Made by a program: the position numbers and the translations under genes. Below are positions 7,776-15,999 of a stretch of 64,000 nt of DNA, piece after piece; position 1 is the first letter of the stretch; each line of letters opens with the position of its first letter. A model generated the notes under the pieces. It was given only the letters and a program-made list of their open reading frames with translations. It was not told where the DNA came from and made no database searches. This DNA comes from Blautia massiliensis (ex Durand et al. 2017) (GTDB taxonomy: Bacteria; Bacillota; Clostridia; Lachnospirales; Lachnospiraceae). The stretch is from NCBI RefSeq assembly GCF_001487165.1, contig NZ_LN913006.1, positions 1,697,651 through 1,761,650 on the forward strand, written 5' to 3'.

Positions 7776-7809
7776 TTCAATTTCCCCTCTTCAAGTATAT
7801 ATTTGATAT

Positions 7810-7828
7810 AGGCTGAAACCTTCAGCCT
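7810..7828. promoter_or_regulatory. 19-bp inverted repeat, candidate operator
   Basis: AGGCTGAA and TTCAGCCT are perfect 8-bp arms around a 3-base centre. The repeat lies 35 bp upstream of the symporter start codon, in the intergenic space shared with the XRE regulator. It could be an operator or a small leader hairpin. Confidence 0.4.
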
Positions 7829-7917
7829 AACAGCCATATCTTACCTTAAATAAAGATAAGTGCAAATGGCAGAAGTTTCTTTTTACGAAATTTTATTCCA
7901 AAAAAGTTTCTTACTAC

Positions 7918-7947
7918 TTTACAAAATACCGGTTTTTCCGATATAAT
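7918..7947 (+). promoter_or_regulatory. Promoter of the XRE regulator
   Basis: TTTACA (7918-7923) and a perfect TATAAT (7942-7947) are spaced by 18 bases. Transcription would start near 7954, about 43 bases before the start codon. Confidence 0.6.
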
Positions 7948-7996
7948 CGTATACAATAAAAATTAATAAGAAAAATAGATAGTATGAGGAAACAAA

Positions 7997-8725
7997 ATGA
8001 GTAATTTTACCTGTTATGTAGGTGAACAAATAAGAAAATACCGAAAAGCCGGAAAGATGACTCTGCAGGATCTGGCAGATGCCATCCATAAAAGTCGAGC
8101 TACCGTATGCAAATATGAAAATGGAGATATCTCCGTTGATATCGAAACTTTATATGAGATCAGCCAGATTCTCCAGGTATCTATGTCCCAGCTTACCACT
8201 GGTCTTCCTGAAACAGCCAGTAAACCGTCCAATGCACCGGGAAAAGGACAAAAAAGCCCATTTTTTCAGGCACAGCGGCTATATTTTTACTTTTACGATG
8301 GACGCTATCAGCGTACGAAGGATGGCGTCATCGATATTTATGAAAAAAAAGGCGAATCCGGAAAATACGAAGCAACCTTAACGATCTGTTCTGTTTCTGC
8401 CAACGGAAGAAGCAGTGAGATTTTTTACACCGGAAAAGTTCTTTACAGTGATATGCTGATCCGTTTTTCCTTTGTAAATCAGTATAACCCACTGGAAGAA
8501 GATCTCCTGTACATTTTTAATCCTCTGGAGCTTCGAGATTTTACAACAGGACTTTTGTGTGGGATTTCCAGTGCGGATCTGATGCCCTGCGCATTCAAAT
8601 GTGTGATCACTTTAAAACCACAGGAGCTTACCGAAGCGTTCCGCCACCAGCTGCTTTTTACAAAAAAAGATCTGAAGCGCTGGGAACAGCTGAATATGTT
8701 ACTGATAGATAATATGGAAAAGTAG
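7997..8725 (+). CDS. XRE-family helix-turn-helix regulator with uncharacterised C-terminal domain
   Basis: A 242-residue protein. Residues 8-65 form a Cro/C1-type helix-turn-helix (YRKAGKMTLQDLADAIHKSR, then CKYENGDISVDIETLYEISQ). A Pro/Lys-rich linker at about residues 72-90 leads to a roughly 150-residue C-terminal domain (FYFYDGRYQRTKDGVIDIY onward). I do not recognise that domain, but it looks like a beta-rich ligand or sensing module. The gene is divergent from the sodium symporter, so controlling that gene is the simplest role. The start follows GAGGAAACAAA. A bidirectional terminator closes it. Confidence 0.8.
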   Translation: MSNFTCYVGEQIRKYRKAGKMTLQDLADAIHKSRATVCKYENGDISVDIETLYEISQILQVSMSQLTTGLPETASKPSNAPGKGQKSPFFQAQRLYFYFYDGRYQRTKDGVIDIYEKKGESGKYEATLTICSVSANGRSSEIFYTGKVLYSDMLIRFSFVNQYNPLEEDLLYIFNPLELRDFTTGLLCGISSADLMPCAFKCVITLKPQELTEAFRHQLLFTKKDLKRWEQLNMLLIDNMEK

Positions 8726-8734
8726 TTTTCTGCA

Positions 8735-8775
8735 AAAAACGGTACACCTTATATTTTATAAGCTGTACCGTTTTC
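8735..8775. terminator. Bidirectional intrinsic terminator
   Basis: AAAACGGTACACCTT pairs with AAGCTGTACCGTTTT (one mismatch) around a 9-base AT-rich loop, with A-runs before and T-runs after. It separates the convergent XRE and iron-sulfur protein genes. Confidence 0.8.
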
Positions 8776-8788
8776 GTATTTTTCTGTA

Positions 8789-9637
8789 TCAGGGTTTGCC
8801 TGCAAACCCACACCGGATCGCCTGTGTCGGACATATCTTTTTACATCTTCCACATCGGATACATTCTGTACTGTTTGGATTTTCCGTCGGATCGACCTCC
8901 ATCTGGCAGATATTTCTGCATTTTCCGCAGTGAACACATTTTTCTTTATCTACTCTGTAACGAAAAACGGAAACTTTATTAAATACCGAATAAAAAGCTC
9001 CCAACGGGCAGATATACTTACAGAATGGCCGGTATATCATAATTGATAAGATAATGGTGATCACCAGGATCGTATTTTTCCACATGTACAGCCAGCCTAC
9101 TGCACTTCGCATGGATTTGTTCAGCAGCACCAGAGGGATACCTCCCTCCAGCGTTCCTGCCGGGCAGATCAGCTTGCAGAAATATGGTGCTCCCTGGCCC
9201 ATGATATCTACTACAAACATGGGAAGTATGATCACAAATACAAGAAAGATCACATATTTCAGTTTTCGCAGAAGCTTATCTCCCCGAAATGTCCGAATCT
9301 TCTTTGGAAAAGGAATCTTGTTCAACAAATCCTGGATCAGTCCAAAGGGGCAGAGAAATCCGCACACCAGTCTTCCAAGCAACGCTCCTACAAAGATCAG
9401 AAATCCAGCTACATAATATGCCAGCTTGAAGTTCCAGCTTCCGATCACAGCCTGAAGGGAACCAATGGGACAGGCCCCTCTTGCCCCGGGGCAGGAATAA
9501 CAGTTCAGCCCCGGAACACAGACATTTTTCAGTTTTCCGGTATAGATCTTTCCAGTTATAAAGCCTGATATGTGACTGTTTGTAAGGGCCGCCCACAATG
9601 CCTGGATTCCATGCCGCGGCCATTCATTTATTTTCAT
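8789..9637 (-). CDS. NapH/NosR-like polytopic 4Fe-4S binding protein
   Basis: A 282-residue membrane iron-sulfur protein. Several helices carry paired cysteine motifs facing the membrane edge (CGFLCPFGLIQDLL, CKLICPAGTLEGG, CKYICPLGAFYSV), the CxxxCP pattern of NapH/NosR/RdxA-like electron carriers. The C-terminus holds two ferredoxin clusters, CVHCGKCRNICQ and CIRCGRCKKICP. Such proteins pass electrons from a quinol or ferredoxin across the membrane. The gene is last in a three-gene unit with a TlpA-like thiol protein and a 50-residue CxxC protein, so a role in supplying reducing power to extracytoplasmic thiols is plausible. The start is uncertain: ATG 9637 or an in-frame TTG at 9658 overlapping the upstream gene; neither has a strong ribosome binding site. 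Confidence 0.82.
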   Translation of the reverse strand: MKINEWPRHGIQALWAALTNSHISGFITGKIYTGKLKNVCVPGLNCYSCPGARGACPIGSLQAVIGSWNFKLAYYVAGFLIFVGALLGRLVCGFLCPFGLIQDLLNKIPFPKKIRTFRGDKLLRKLKYVIFLVFVIILPMFVVDIMGQGAPYFCKLICPAGTLEGGIPLVLLNKSMRSAVGWLYMWKNTILVITIILSIMIYRPFCKYICPLGAFYSVFNKVSVFRYRVDKEKCVHCGKCRNICQMEVDPTENPNSTECIRCGRCKKICPTQAIRCGFAGKP

Positions 9638-9644
9638 CTTCTTA

Positions 9645-9797
9645 TTATCCAATGCCAATACACTCCATACAGATGTTGATCGCTTTTGTAAAAACTACAG
9701 ATGCCTCACCTCTGCAGATTCCCAATATCATCAGTAAAATTCCAAAAACTGCCAGAGCAGGTCCGATCCACCTGGATTCTGTTATTTTCCGAATCAT
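9645..9797 (-). CDS. CD1871A family CxxC motif small membrane protein
   Basis: A 50-residue protein: one hydrophobic helix (GPALAVFGILLMILGIC, about residues 12-28), then CRGEASVVFTKAINICMEC and a short GIG tail. The CxxC pair (ICMEC) near the C-terminus matches the tiny family known as CD1871A CXXC motif-containing proteins. ACGGAGAG precedes the ATG at 9797. It lies 27 bp after the TlpA-like gene and 7 bp before (or overlapping) the iron-sulfur protein, an operon arrangement I recall as conserved in Clostridia. The cysteine pair probably shuttles electrons between the two neighbours; that is inference from context. Confidence 0.8.
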   Translation of the reverse strand: MIRKITESRWIGPALAVFGILLMILGICRGEASVVFTKAINICMECIGIG

Positions 9798-9824
9798 TTT
9801 TTCACTCTCCGTAATGATCATCTT

Positions 9825-10973
9825 CTACTTTGAAACGTTTTTAAGCTCTTTTTCCACGATTTCCTTCCATTCGTCCAGTGTATGGCTTCCTGTATAGGTA
9901 TCGCCTACAATGTTTCCATCTTTGTCAACAAAAAATGTTTCAGGAAATGCGGAAATCCCCTGCAGACGGCCGTTCATCATAGTAGTATCCGGTATCAGGA
10001 ACGGATATTCTGCTTTTGTTTTTTCCTGAAGAATGCCTGCTTTTTTTACTGCCTCCTCGTCCTGATTTCCCTTTTCATCTGTAGTATCAAGCACCACGCC
10101 TGCTACTCCGACGCCTTTATCTTTCATTTCTTTATAAAGCTCCTGAAGTTCCGGAATCTCTTTTACACATGGTGAGCACCAGGTTGTAAAAATATTTACC
10201 AGCGTCAGGTCATAGTCACTGAATACTTTTTCTGTATATGTTTTTCCATCTATTCCTGTTGTTTCAAATTTTCCTACAGATTTTACATCCTCCGGGTTGA
10301 CGCTGGTATCCTGAGGCTGTTCAAACACGGAAATATTCTGATACGGTGTCATTTCCGTAATGTCGGTTTTGATCTTTTCCAGCTCCTTTGTCAGCTTTTC
10401 ATCTGCATCTTTGTTGGTGCTCAGATAATATTTGTATTTCCCGTCACTACTGCTTCCAAGCTCTTTATGCTCTGTACAGCCAGTGATCTCATCCAGCTTT
10501 TTCTGTGAAGCTTCGTCATAAACACCAATTGTACCAATTCTGTCCAGACCTGCCACCCAGTCGTCATATCCTGTTCCCATCTTCTGTATTTCGGCGTTTT
10601 TCTGTTCCTCTGTCATTTTGCTCCAGCTTATATAGGCATATGTCACTGCATTGGTCTGATTCTCAAAATCTTCCGTGGTAAGCATTGCAATGCTCTGATC
10701 CTTGATCTGCTTTAACAGCTCCTTTGAAAGTGAAAGCTTCAGTCCCAGAAACGGATATTCATAAGAATCCTGTGCCTTGCAGGTTACGTCGGAAGGCTTA
10801 AATGTACCTGCTACCAGATCTGATGAAACTGCCTCTCCATCCACCGCCATTGCCTCTCCGATATCTGCTGTTTCCGTGCTTTCTGCCGCTGTTACCGGCA
10901 CACTTCCTAATGCAGATATTCCTAATACCGCTGCTGCCATAAGTGCTGTTATTTTCTGTGTTCTTAATTTCAT
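9825..10973 (-). CDS. Secreted TlpA-like thiol:disulfide oxidoreductase (redoxin domain)
   Basis: A 382-residue exported protein. Residues 1-29 form a Sec signal peptide ending near VPVTA-AES. A lysine- and glutamate-rich N-terminal domain (about 60-225) of unknown function leads to a C-terminal thioredoxin fold (about 240-380). The active site is TTWCSPCVKEIPELQ, followed by the family's cis-proline region (ISAFPETFFVDKDGNIVG). TlpA-type proteins reduce disulfides outside the membrane or resist peroxide. It heads the redox unit with the CxxC peptide and the membrane iron-sulfur protein, and is divergent from the OmpR-type two-component genes, its probable regulators. Confidence 0.87.
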   Translation of the reverse strand: MKLRTQKITALMAAAVLGISALGSVPVTAAESTETADIGEAMAVDGEAVSSDLVAGTFKPSDVTCKAQDSYEYPFLGLKLSLSKELLKQIKDQSIAMLTTEDFENQTNAVTYAYISWSKMTEEQKNAEIQKMGTGYDDWVAGLDRIGTIGVYDEASQKKLDEITGCTEHKELGSSSDGKYKYYLSTNKDADEKLTKELEKIKTDITEMTPYQNISVFEQPQDTSVNPEDVKSVGKFETTGIDGKTYTEKVFSDYDLTLVNIFTTWCSPCVKEIPELQELYKEMKDKGVGVAGVVLDTTDEKGNQDEEAVKKAGILQEKTKAEYPFLIPDTTMMNGRLQGISAFPETFFVDKDGNIVGDTYTGSHTLDEWKEIVEKELKNVSK

Positions 10974-11178
10974 TGTTTATATTCTCCCTTCTGATATCAC
11001 CGGCCCATATCCGGAACCGGCGTATATTTTATATGTTAATTTTGTTCTCTATAGCCTTACTATATCATCCCCTGTATAAAATCTCTGTTAAGAAATAAAA
11101 AAATTTACAGGAATTTTATGCTATACATGATATGATAGATAACAAAGCAAAATCAACTGTTTTTTAGGAGAATTTACT

Positions 11179-11856
11179 ATGCATATATTGATAATCGAAG
11201 ATGAAAAGCAGCTTTGCCAGTCTATTGCGGAGGGGCTTCGCATGGATGGCTATGAAGCGGACACATGTTTTGACGGGGATGAGGGACTGGAATTATGTCT
11301 GGTGGAAAATTATGATCTCATCCTTCTTGATCTGAACCTTCCAGGCGTTGATGGGCTGGAAATCCTGCGCCAGTTTCGGGAATCCAATACTTCCACTCCC
11401 GTTTTGATCCTATCTGCTAGAGGACAGATCCAGGACAAGGTTGAAGGGCTTGATCTCGGTGCCAATGACTATCTCACAAAGCCTTTTCATTTTGAAGAGC
11501 TGGAGGCACGGATCCGAAGTCTGACACGAAGGAAATTTATCCAGCAGGATGTATGTCTGCAATGCGGACGTATCAGCTTTGATACCCGTACAAGAAAGGC
11601 CAGTATCGATGGACTTCCTCTTTCTCTGACCCGAAAGGAAAGTTCTCTTCTGGAATATTTCCTTCTTCATCAGAACCGTATCATAAGCCCGGAAGAAATG
11701 ATCGAGCATATCTGGGACGGAAGCGTCAACAGTCTCAGCAATTCCATTCGTGTCCACATTTCTTCTCTTCGAAAAAAGCTGCGCACGGCTCTCGGCTTTG
11801 ATCCAATACAGAATAAGATCGGCCAGGGTTACATTTTAACGGAGGATATAAAATGA
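11179..11856 (+). CDS. OmpR-family response regulator
   Basis: A 225-residue regulator. The receiver domain (1-115) has the acidic pair EDE at 7-9, the phospho-acceptor Asp51 in LLDLNLPG, and Lys in TKPFHFEEL. The winged helix (about 130-223) has the usual LTRKESSLLEYFLLHQNR and RVHISSLRKKL segments. TTAGGAG eight bases before the ATG fixes the start. The gene overlaps the following kinase by four bases (ATGA) and is divergent from the TlpA/CxxC/iron-sulfur operon, so regulation of that redox module is likely but not shown. Confidence 0.93.
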   Translation: MHILIIEDEKQLCQSIAEGLRMDGYEADTCFDGDEGLELCLVENYDLILLDLNLPGVDGLEILRQFRESNTSTPVLILSARGQIQDKVEGLDLGANDYLTKPFHFEELEARIRSLTRRKFIQQDVCLQCGRISFDTRTRKASIDGLPLSLTRKESSLLEYFLLHQNRIISPEEMIEHIWDGSVNSLSNSIRVHISSLRKKLRTALGFDPIQNKIGQGYILTEDIK

Positions 11857-13019
11857 AAAAAATAACCGGAAAGCTATCTCTTCAATGGCGTCTGACACTG
11901 ATCACCGCACTGCTTATGACAGTCACCTGCATTCTGATGTATTTTTTTATCAGCCAGTCTGCAGTTGCCGGAATGGAGAATCTGGGAGATTACATGATAC
12001 GGATCGATAACACAGACTCTGCTCCCATCACCTTTAATATGGATCCCTCCGTCTTATTTCCGGAGCTTTCCGATCAGCTGCAGCTAACAAAAAAACTGTT
12101 TCTCACCAAAGGACTCATGGTAACAGGGATCATCATCCTTCTCAGCAGCATCTGCACTTATTTTATCAGCCGTCAGGCATTACTTCCGCTTCGCAGACTC
12201 AGCCAGGAGGTAAACCAAATAGAGGTCCAGAACCTTTCAGAGGCTCTTGAAGTTCCTGCTACCAATGACGAAATTTCCCGCCTGACAATTTCATTTAACA
12301 AAATGCTCGCACGCCTGGATGAGGCCTTTACTGCACAGAAGCAGTTTTCTGCCAATGCAGCCCATGAGCTTAGGACTCCTCTTGCCGTTATCCAGACAAA
12401 TCTGGAGGTCTTTGCCCGCAGGGAAACACCTGCTTTAAAGGATTATCAGGAGATTTTTTCCATGCTCCAGGAACAGACCGGGCGACTTTCCCATTTGGCT
12501 GAAATCCTCCTAGATATGACCGGTGTACAGACTGTTGAACGTTCCGAAAGGATCTCTCTGGCAGCACTGACGGATGAGGTTTTCTGCGACCTGGCTTCTG
12601 TAGCGGAACAGAAGGATGTTGAACTGATCCAGCAGGAGGGGGACTGCATTATTACCGGAAGCTATCTGCTGCTGTATCGCGCTGTGTACAATCTTGTGGA
12701 AAATGCGATCAAATACAATCACTCCGGTGGAAAAGTAACCGTAAATATCCATCCTTCCGAAGAAATAACAGATACATCCACCTCTGTCAATTACGTCTTT
12801 CTTGAAGTCTCCGACACCGGAATCGGCATTCCTCCTGAATATCAGGAAAAAATCTTCACCCCGTTCTTCCGTGTGGACAAATCAAGAAGCCGTGCTATGG
12901 GAGGTGCCGGCCTGGGGCTTGCACTTGTCAGCGAAATTGTCCGACAGCATAACGGACAGGTAAAAGTACTGGAAAGCAGCAAAAAAGGCAGCATGATCGC
13001 AATCATGCTGCCAGTCTGA
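11853..13019 (+). CDS. Two-component sensor histidine kinase
   Basis: A 388-residue membrane kinase. TM1 is at about 12-34 and TM2 at 85-107, enclosing a short extracytoplasmic loop of about 50 residues. A HAMP-like linker follows, then the H-box AANAAHELRTPLAVIQ with His171, and N, G1 and G2 boxes (NLVENAIKYNHS, DTGIGIPPEYQEKIF, GGAGLGLALVSEIV). The compact sensor loop suggests it detects a membrane or redox state rather than a large ligand. Its stop codon sits exactly where homology of the opposing MFS gene ends. Confidence 0.92.
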   Translation: MKKITGKLSLQWRLTLITALLMTVTCILMYFFISQSAVAGMENLGDYMIRIDNTDSAPITFNMDPSVLFPELSDQLQLTKKLFLTKGLMVTGIIILLSSICTYFISRQALLPLRRLSQEVNQIEVQNLSEALEVPATNDEISRLTISFNKMLARLDEAFTAQKQFSANAAHELRTPLAVIQTNLEVFARRETPALKDYQEIFSMLQEQTGRLSHLAEILLDMTGVQTVERSERISLAALTDEVFCDLASVAEQKDVELIQQEGDCIITGSYLLLYRAVYNLVENAIKYNHSGGKVTVNIHPSEEITDTSTSVNYVFLEVSDTGIGIPPEYQEKIFTPFFRVDKSRSRAMGGAGLGLALVSEIVRQHNGQVKVLESSKKGSMIAIMLPV

Positions 13020-13999
13020 ACATTGATGCCGCCGTAGCAGCCGTACATCAGCACAACAGCAACCGTTACTGCCAGGGATTTTGATACAGCGAGAACTCCC
13101 ATAGCGATCACTGCCACGATCAGCACTCCTTTGATGCAGACGATCCTTCCCACTTTATCTGCCAGTGTCGGAAGCACCAGTCTTGCTCCCGCATTGACAA
13201 TGGATCCAAGCATAACGGCGCTGACTGCCACTGCCGACGGGATCCCAAGGTCGATCTGGTGGGTCTGAGATACCGGTGAAACCATAAAATAAGAAATCAG
13301 TCCAAAGAACATGGTCGCAAGAAGAAGATAAAAATTTCTTGTACGCATCATCTCTCCGGATGTATACTGCTTCATCTCCGATGTCCCGGACTTTGCCGCA
13401 GAGCCACCTGCGTTCACCAGTCGCTTATCGGGTGCCTGAAAAAAGATGCCGCACAGGATCCAGGAAACTGCGATGGCTGCCCCAATGATCAGAAAGGTTT
13501 TCTGCACGCCCTCTGCCTCCAGCAGCTTTCGACTCAGCGGCGCCAGGAAAAATCCGCAAAGTCCGTTGGCAGTTACCACAACGCCGGAAGCAAATCCGGT
13601 ACGGTCCGGGAACCATCTCTGCACAGTTGCCAGGATCACCGTGTAGATCATTCCCTGTCCAAATCCCTGCATCACGCCATAGGACAGATACATAGGAAGC
13701 GGTGTAGGAACGATCAGAAATGCGGATGCCAGGATTCCTGCCGCAAAGATCCCGCCTCCGATCCATACAATCGTCTTTTCCTTAAAGCGGTTCTGCATCC
13801 TTCCGCCTATGATATTTCCGAATACAAAGGTGCTCAGTGCCAGATAAAAGCACATGGATGCCTGTCCCTGGCTCCAGCCTGCCTGCTCCATCACATAGGG
13901 CTGGTAAATAGAGCATACATGAGGATATCCGGTAAAAAAGATTGCAAAAGCTCCGAATATCATAGTCAGCAGACGCTGTTTTTTCTGTATTCCTGTCAT
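12842..13999 (-). pseudogene. MFS transporter of the oxalate:formate antiporter type, 3' truncated
   Basis: From the ATG at 13999 (AGGAGGAAATT before it) the protein is a normal MFS member: GAFAIFFTGYPHVCSIYQPY, GWSQGQASMCFYLALSTFVF and the GGRMQNRFKEK loop are typical of the OFA family of organic-acid transporters. After about residue 325 (VLMYGCYGGINVQ) similarity stops. The frame then runs antisense through the last 178 bases of the histidine kinase, giving a Pro/Ser/Arg-rich tail to 12842 that is not membrane-like. OFA proteins normally have two to three more helices and about 80-100 further residues. The gene therefore lost its 3' end, with the junction at about 13012-13024. A stable transporter is unlikely. 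Confidence 0.72.
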
Positions 14000-14145
14000 A
14001 ATTTCCTCCTCTGAAAAAGATTTCAGGCCTGCTCTATATTCTCTGCTCACAGAATGCAGCCTGTTTCTGTACACACGATCTGCACGTTTTCCTGCACATT
14101 AGCTCCGCTTATTACGTTTTTTCATTTTATATTTCTTTATTTACG

Positions 14146-14178
14146 CAAAAAGCACGCCATGTAACAGGCGTGCTTTCG
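14146..14178 (-). terminator. Intrinsic terminator of the DUF362 gene
   Basis: AAAGCACGCC (14149-14158) and GGCGTGCTTT (14167-14176) form a perfect 10-bp stem with an 8-base loop; on the minus strand it is followed by TTG after a T-run. It lies 25 bases past the stop codon. Confidence 0.8.
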
Positions 14179-14201
14179 TGATTTTATATGATTTCTGTTG
14201 C

Positions 14202-15326
14202 TTATTTGATTATCTTCAGCTCATATTCCCTGGTTCCCAGACCGATCTTTTCTGCCTGATCCAGGGTTGCCTTCCACTCAATATTCGGATTGGAATCCTT
14301 AAAGTGGTCATGATGACAGTGCCATCCCGGCTCTGCCAGATGCTCTCCAAGCTGGCTGTTGGCGATCGGTGTTGCCTTCAGGCAGGCATCTGCACAAGCC
14401 TGATCCAGTGCAACCGGGTCAAAGCTTGCGAACATTCCGATATCCGGAAGGATCGGCGCATCATTTTCACCATGGCAGTCACAGTTAGGGCTGATATCCT
14501 GTACCAGTGCAATATGGAAATGAGGACGTCCGTGACAGACAGCCTGTGCATACTCTGCCATCTTGCGGTCAAGAAGCTCGTTTGCACTGCTATTCGGATT
14601 GTATACGGCATCATAGCTGCAGGCCCCGATACAGCGGCCACAGCCTTTGCATTTATCGTAATCGATAACTGCTTTCTTGTTTACATATGTAATCGCATCA
14701 CTTCCACACTCTTTCGCACAACGGCGGCAGCCACGACAGACATCTTCATGGATGGCCGGCTTTCCGCTGGCATGCTGTTGCATTTTTCCGGCACGGCTTC
14801 CGCATCCCATACCGATATTCTTCAGAGCACCGCCAAAGCCGGTTGTCTCATGTCCCTTGAAATGGCTGAGACTGATAAAAATATCTGCGTCCATGATAGC
14901 ATGTCCAATCAGGGCAGTTTTGCAGTATTCTCCGTTTACTACCGGAACTTCTACTTCATCGGTTCCTCGAACTCCGTCACCGATGATGATCTGGCATCCG
15001 GTTGTGATCGTGTTAAATCCGTTAAGATTTGCACAGTCCAGATGCTCCAGTGCGTTCTTTCTGCTTCCCGGATAAAGGGTATTACAATCTGTCAGGAACG
15101 GCATTCCGCCCTGCTCCTTACAGAGATCTGCTACTACCTTTGCATAGTTCGGACGAAGGAATGCCATATTTCCAAGCTCTCCGAAATGCATCTTGATGGC
15201 TACGAATTTTCCATCCATATCGATATCTTTGATTCCTGCGGCAACGCAGAGTTTTTTCAGTTTGTCCAGCTGGCTGGTTCCCACCGGACAACGAAAATCA
15301 GTGAAATAAACTGTTGATTTTTCCAT
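14202..15326 (-). CDS. DUF362 domain protein with ferredoxin 4Fe-4S clusters
   Basis: A 374-residue cytoplasmic protein. The DUF362 portion spans most of the length (KMHFGELGNMAFLRP, LSHFKGHETTGFGGALKNIG). In its middle is a two-cluster ferredoxin segment at about 195-240: CRGCRRCAKECGSDAITY and CKGCGRCIGACSYDA. Proteins of this type are common in anaerobes, and their reaction is unknown; electron transfer to an unidentified partner is the usual assumption. AGGAGAAAAACCAG precedes the ATG. It is followed by its own terminator, and a DUF2284 gene lies 140 bp away in the same direction. Confidence 0.88.
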   Translation of the reverse strand: MEKSTVYFTDFRCPVGTSQLDKLKKLCVAAGIKDIDMDGKFVAIKMHFGELGNMAFLRPNYAKVVADLCKEQGGMPFLTDCNTLYPGSRKNALEHLDCANLNGFNTITTGCQIIIGDGVRGTDEVEVPVVNGEYCKTALIGHAIMDADIFISLSHFKGHETTGFGGALKNIGMGCGSRAGKMQQHASGKPAIHEDVCRGCRRCAKECGSDAITYVNKKAVIDYDKCKGCGRCIGACSYDAVYNPNSSANELLDRKMAEYAQAVCHGRPHFHIALVQDISPNCDCHGENDAPILPDIGMFASFDPVALDQACADACLKATPIANSQLGEHLAEPGWHCHHDHFKDSNPNIEWKATLDQAEKIGLGTREYELKIIK

Positions 15327-15466
15327 TCTGGTTTTTCTCCTGCTGATTCTTTTTATGTAATTACATTTATTTAAACTCTACACGTTTTTTCTGTTTCTGT
15401 CAACGGATACTCGCATTCGTAAAACTCCATCTATTTCTCCCATATTCCTTTACAAAATCCTTCATC

Positions 15467-15934
15467 TTACCCACGGAAAAGAACCTGGGAAAAATAACGG
15501 ATCATTCCGTCGCTGGTCCAGCATAGCATTCCTGCAGCGTCTGCCATTTTCTGTGCATCCACACAGTAAGCGGACATGCAGGAATTATGTTTATAAGGTC
15601 CCGCACTCATGATCAGAAGATCAGTTATTCCCTCTTCTTTCATCTTCCCTGCCAGCTGTTCTGTCAGTTTGTTATGAGCAAGTTTTGCCTTTTTGTAGTC
15701 CATAAGGCCATCCTGCATTGTCTGGAGTATCAGCGTTTTTTCATATTTCAGCGCATGCTCTTTCATCTCCTCTACAGTGCCGCTCTGTGGTGGACATGCC
15801 GGGTTTTTATCATAATTCCCGCAAAGATTGTCCTCGCAGAAAACCCGGTATTCCGGCACAAATACAAGCTGATCGGTACTTATGACCGCTGCGTCGGAAA
15901 AACCAAGAGCTTTTGCTTCTTCAATAAGATTCAT
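15467..15934 (-). CDS. DUF2284 domain putative metal-binding protein
   Basis: A 155-residue protein with a cysteine pattern of the DUF2284 family: FCEDNLCGNYDKNPACPPQ near residues 32-51 and SCMSAYCVDAQKMADAAG near the C-terminus. The family is annotated as predicted metal (iron-sulfur) binding; no reaction is known. GGAGAG lies seven bases before the ATG. It is upstream of the DUF362 ferredoxin-type protein on the same strand, so the two may work together in redox chemistry, but the 140-bp gap leaves co-transcription open. Confidence 0.85.
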   Translation of the reverse strand: MNLIEEAKALGFSDAAVISTDQLVFVPEYRVFCEDNLCGNYDKNPACPPQSGTVEEMKEHALKYEKTLILQTMQDGLMDYKKAKLAHNKLTEQLAGKMKEEGITDLLIMSAGPYKHNSCMSAYCVDAQKMADAAGMLCWTSDGMIRYFSQVLFRG

Positions 15935-15999
15935 TTTTTTCTCTCCTGTGTTTTTCTTTTATAGTGCCACATTTTATTTGTTTTTACAAGCTCTGACTT

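Noticed and set aside
8789-13019. Recent mobile element carrying the redox module
   Set aside because: No integrase, transposase, direct repeats or inverted ends flank the block; only the truncated MFS junction hints at movement, so this is left as a finding and not called as an element.
14178-15317. 379-codon plus-strand frame opposite the DUF362 gene
   Set aside because: Antisense to a clear ferredoxin-type gene and starts inside that gene's terminator region.
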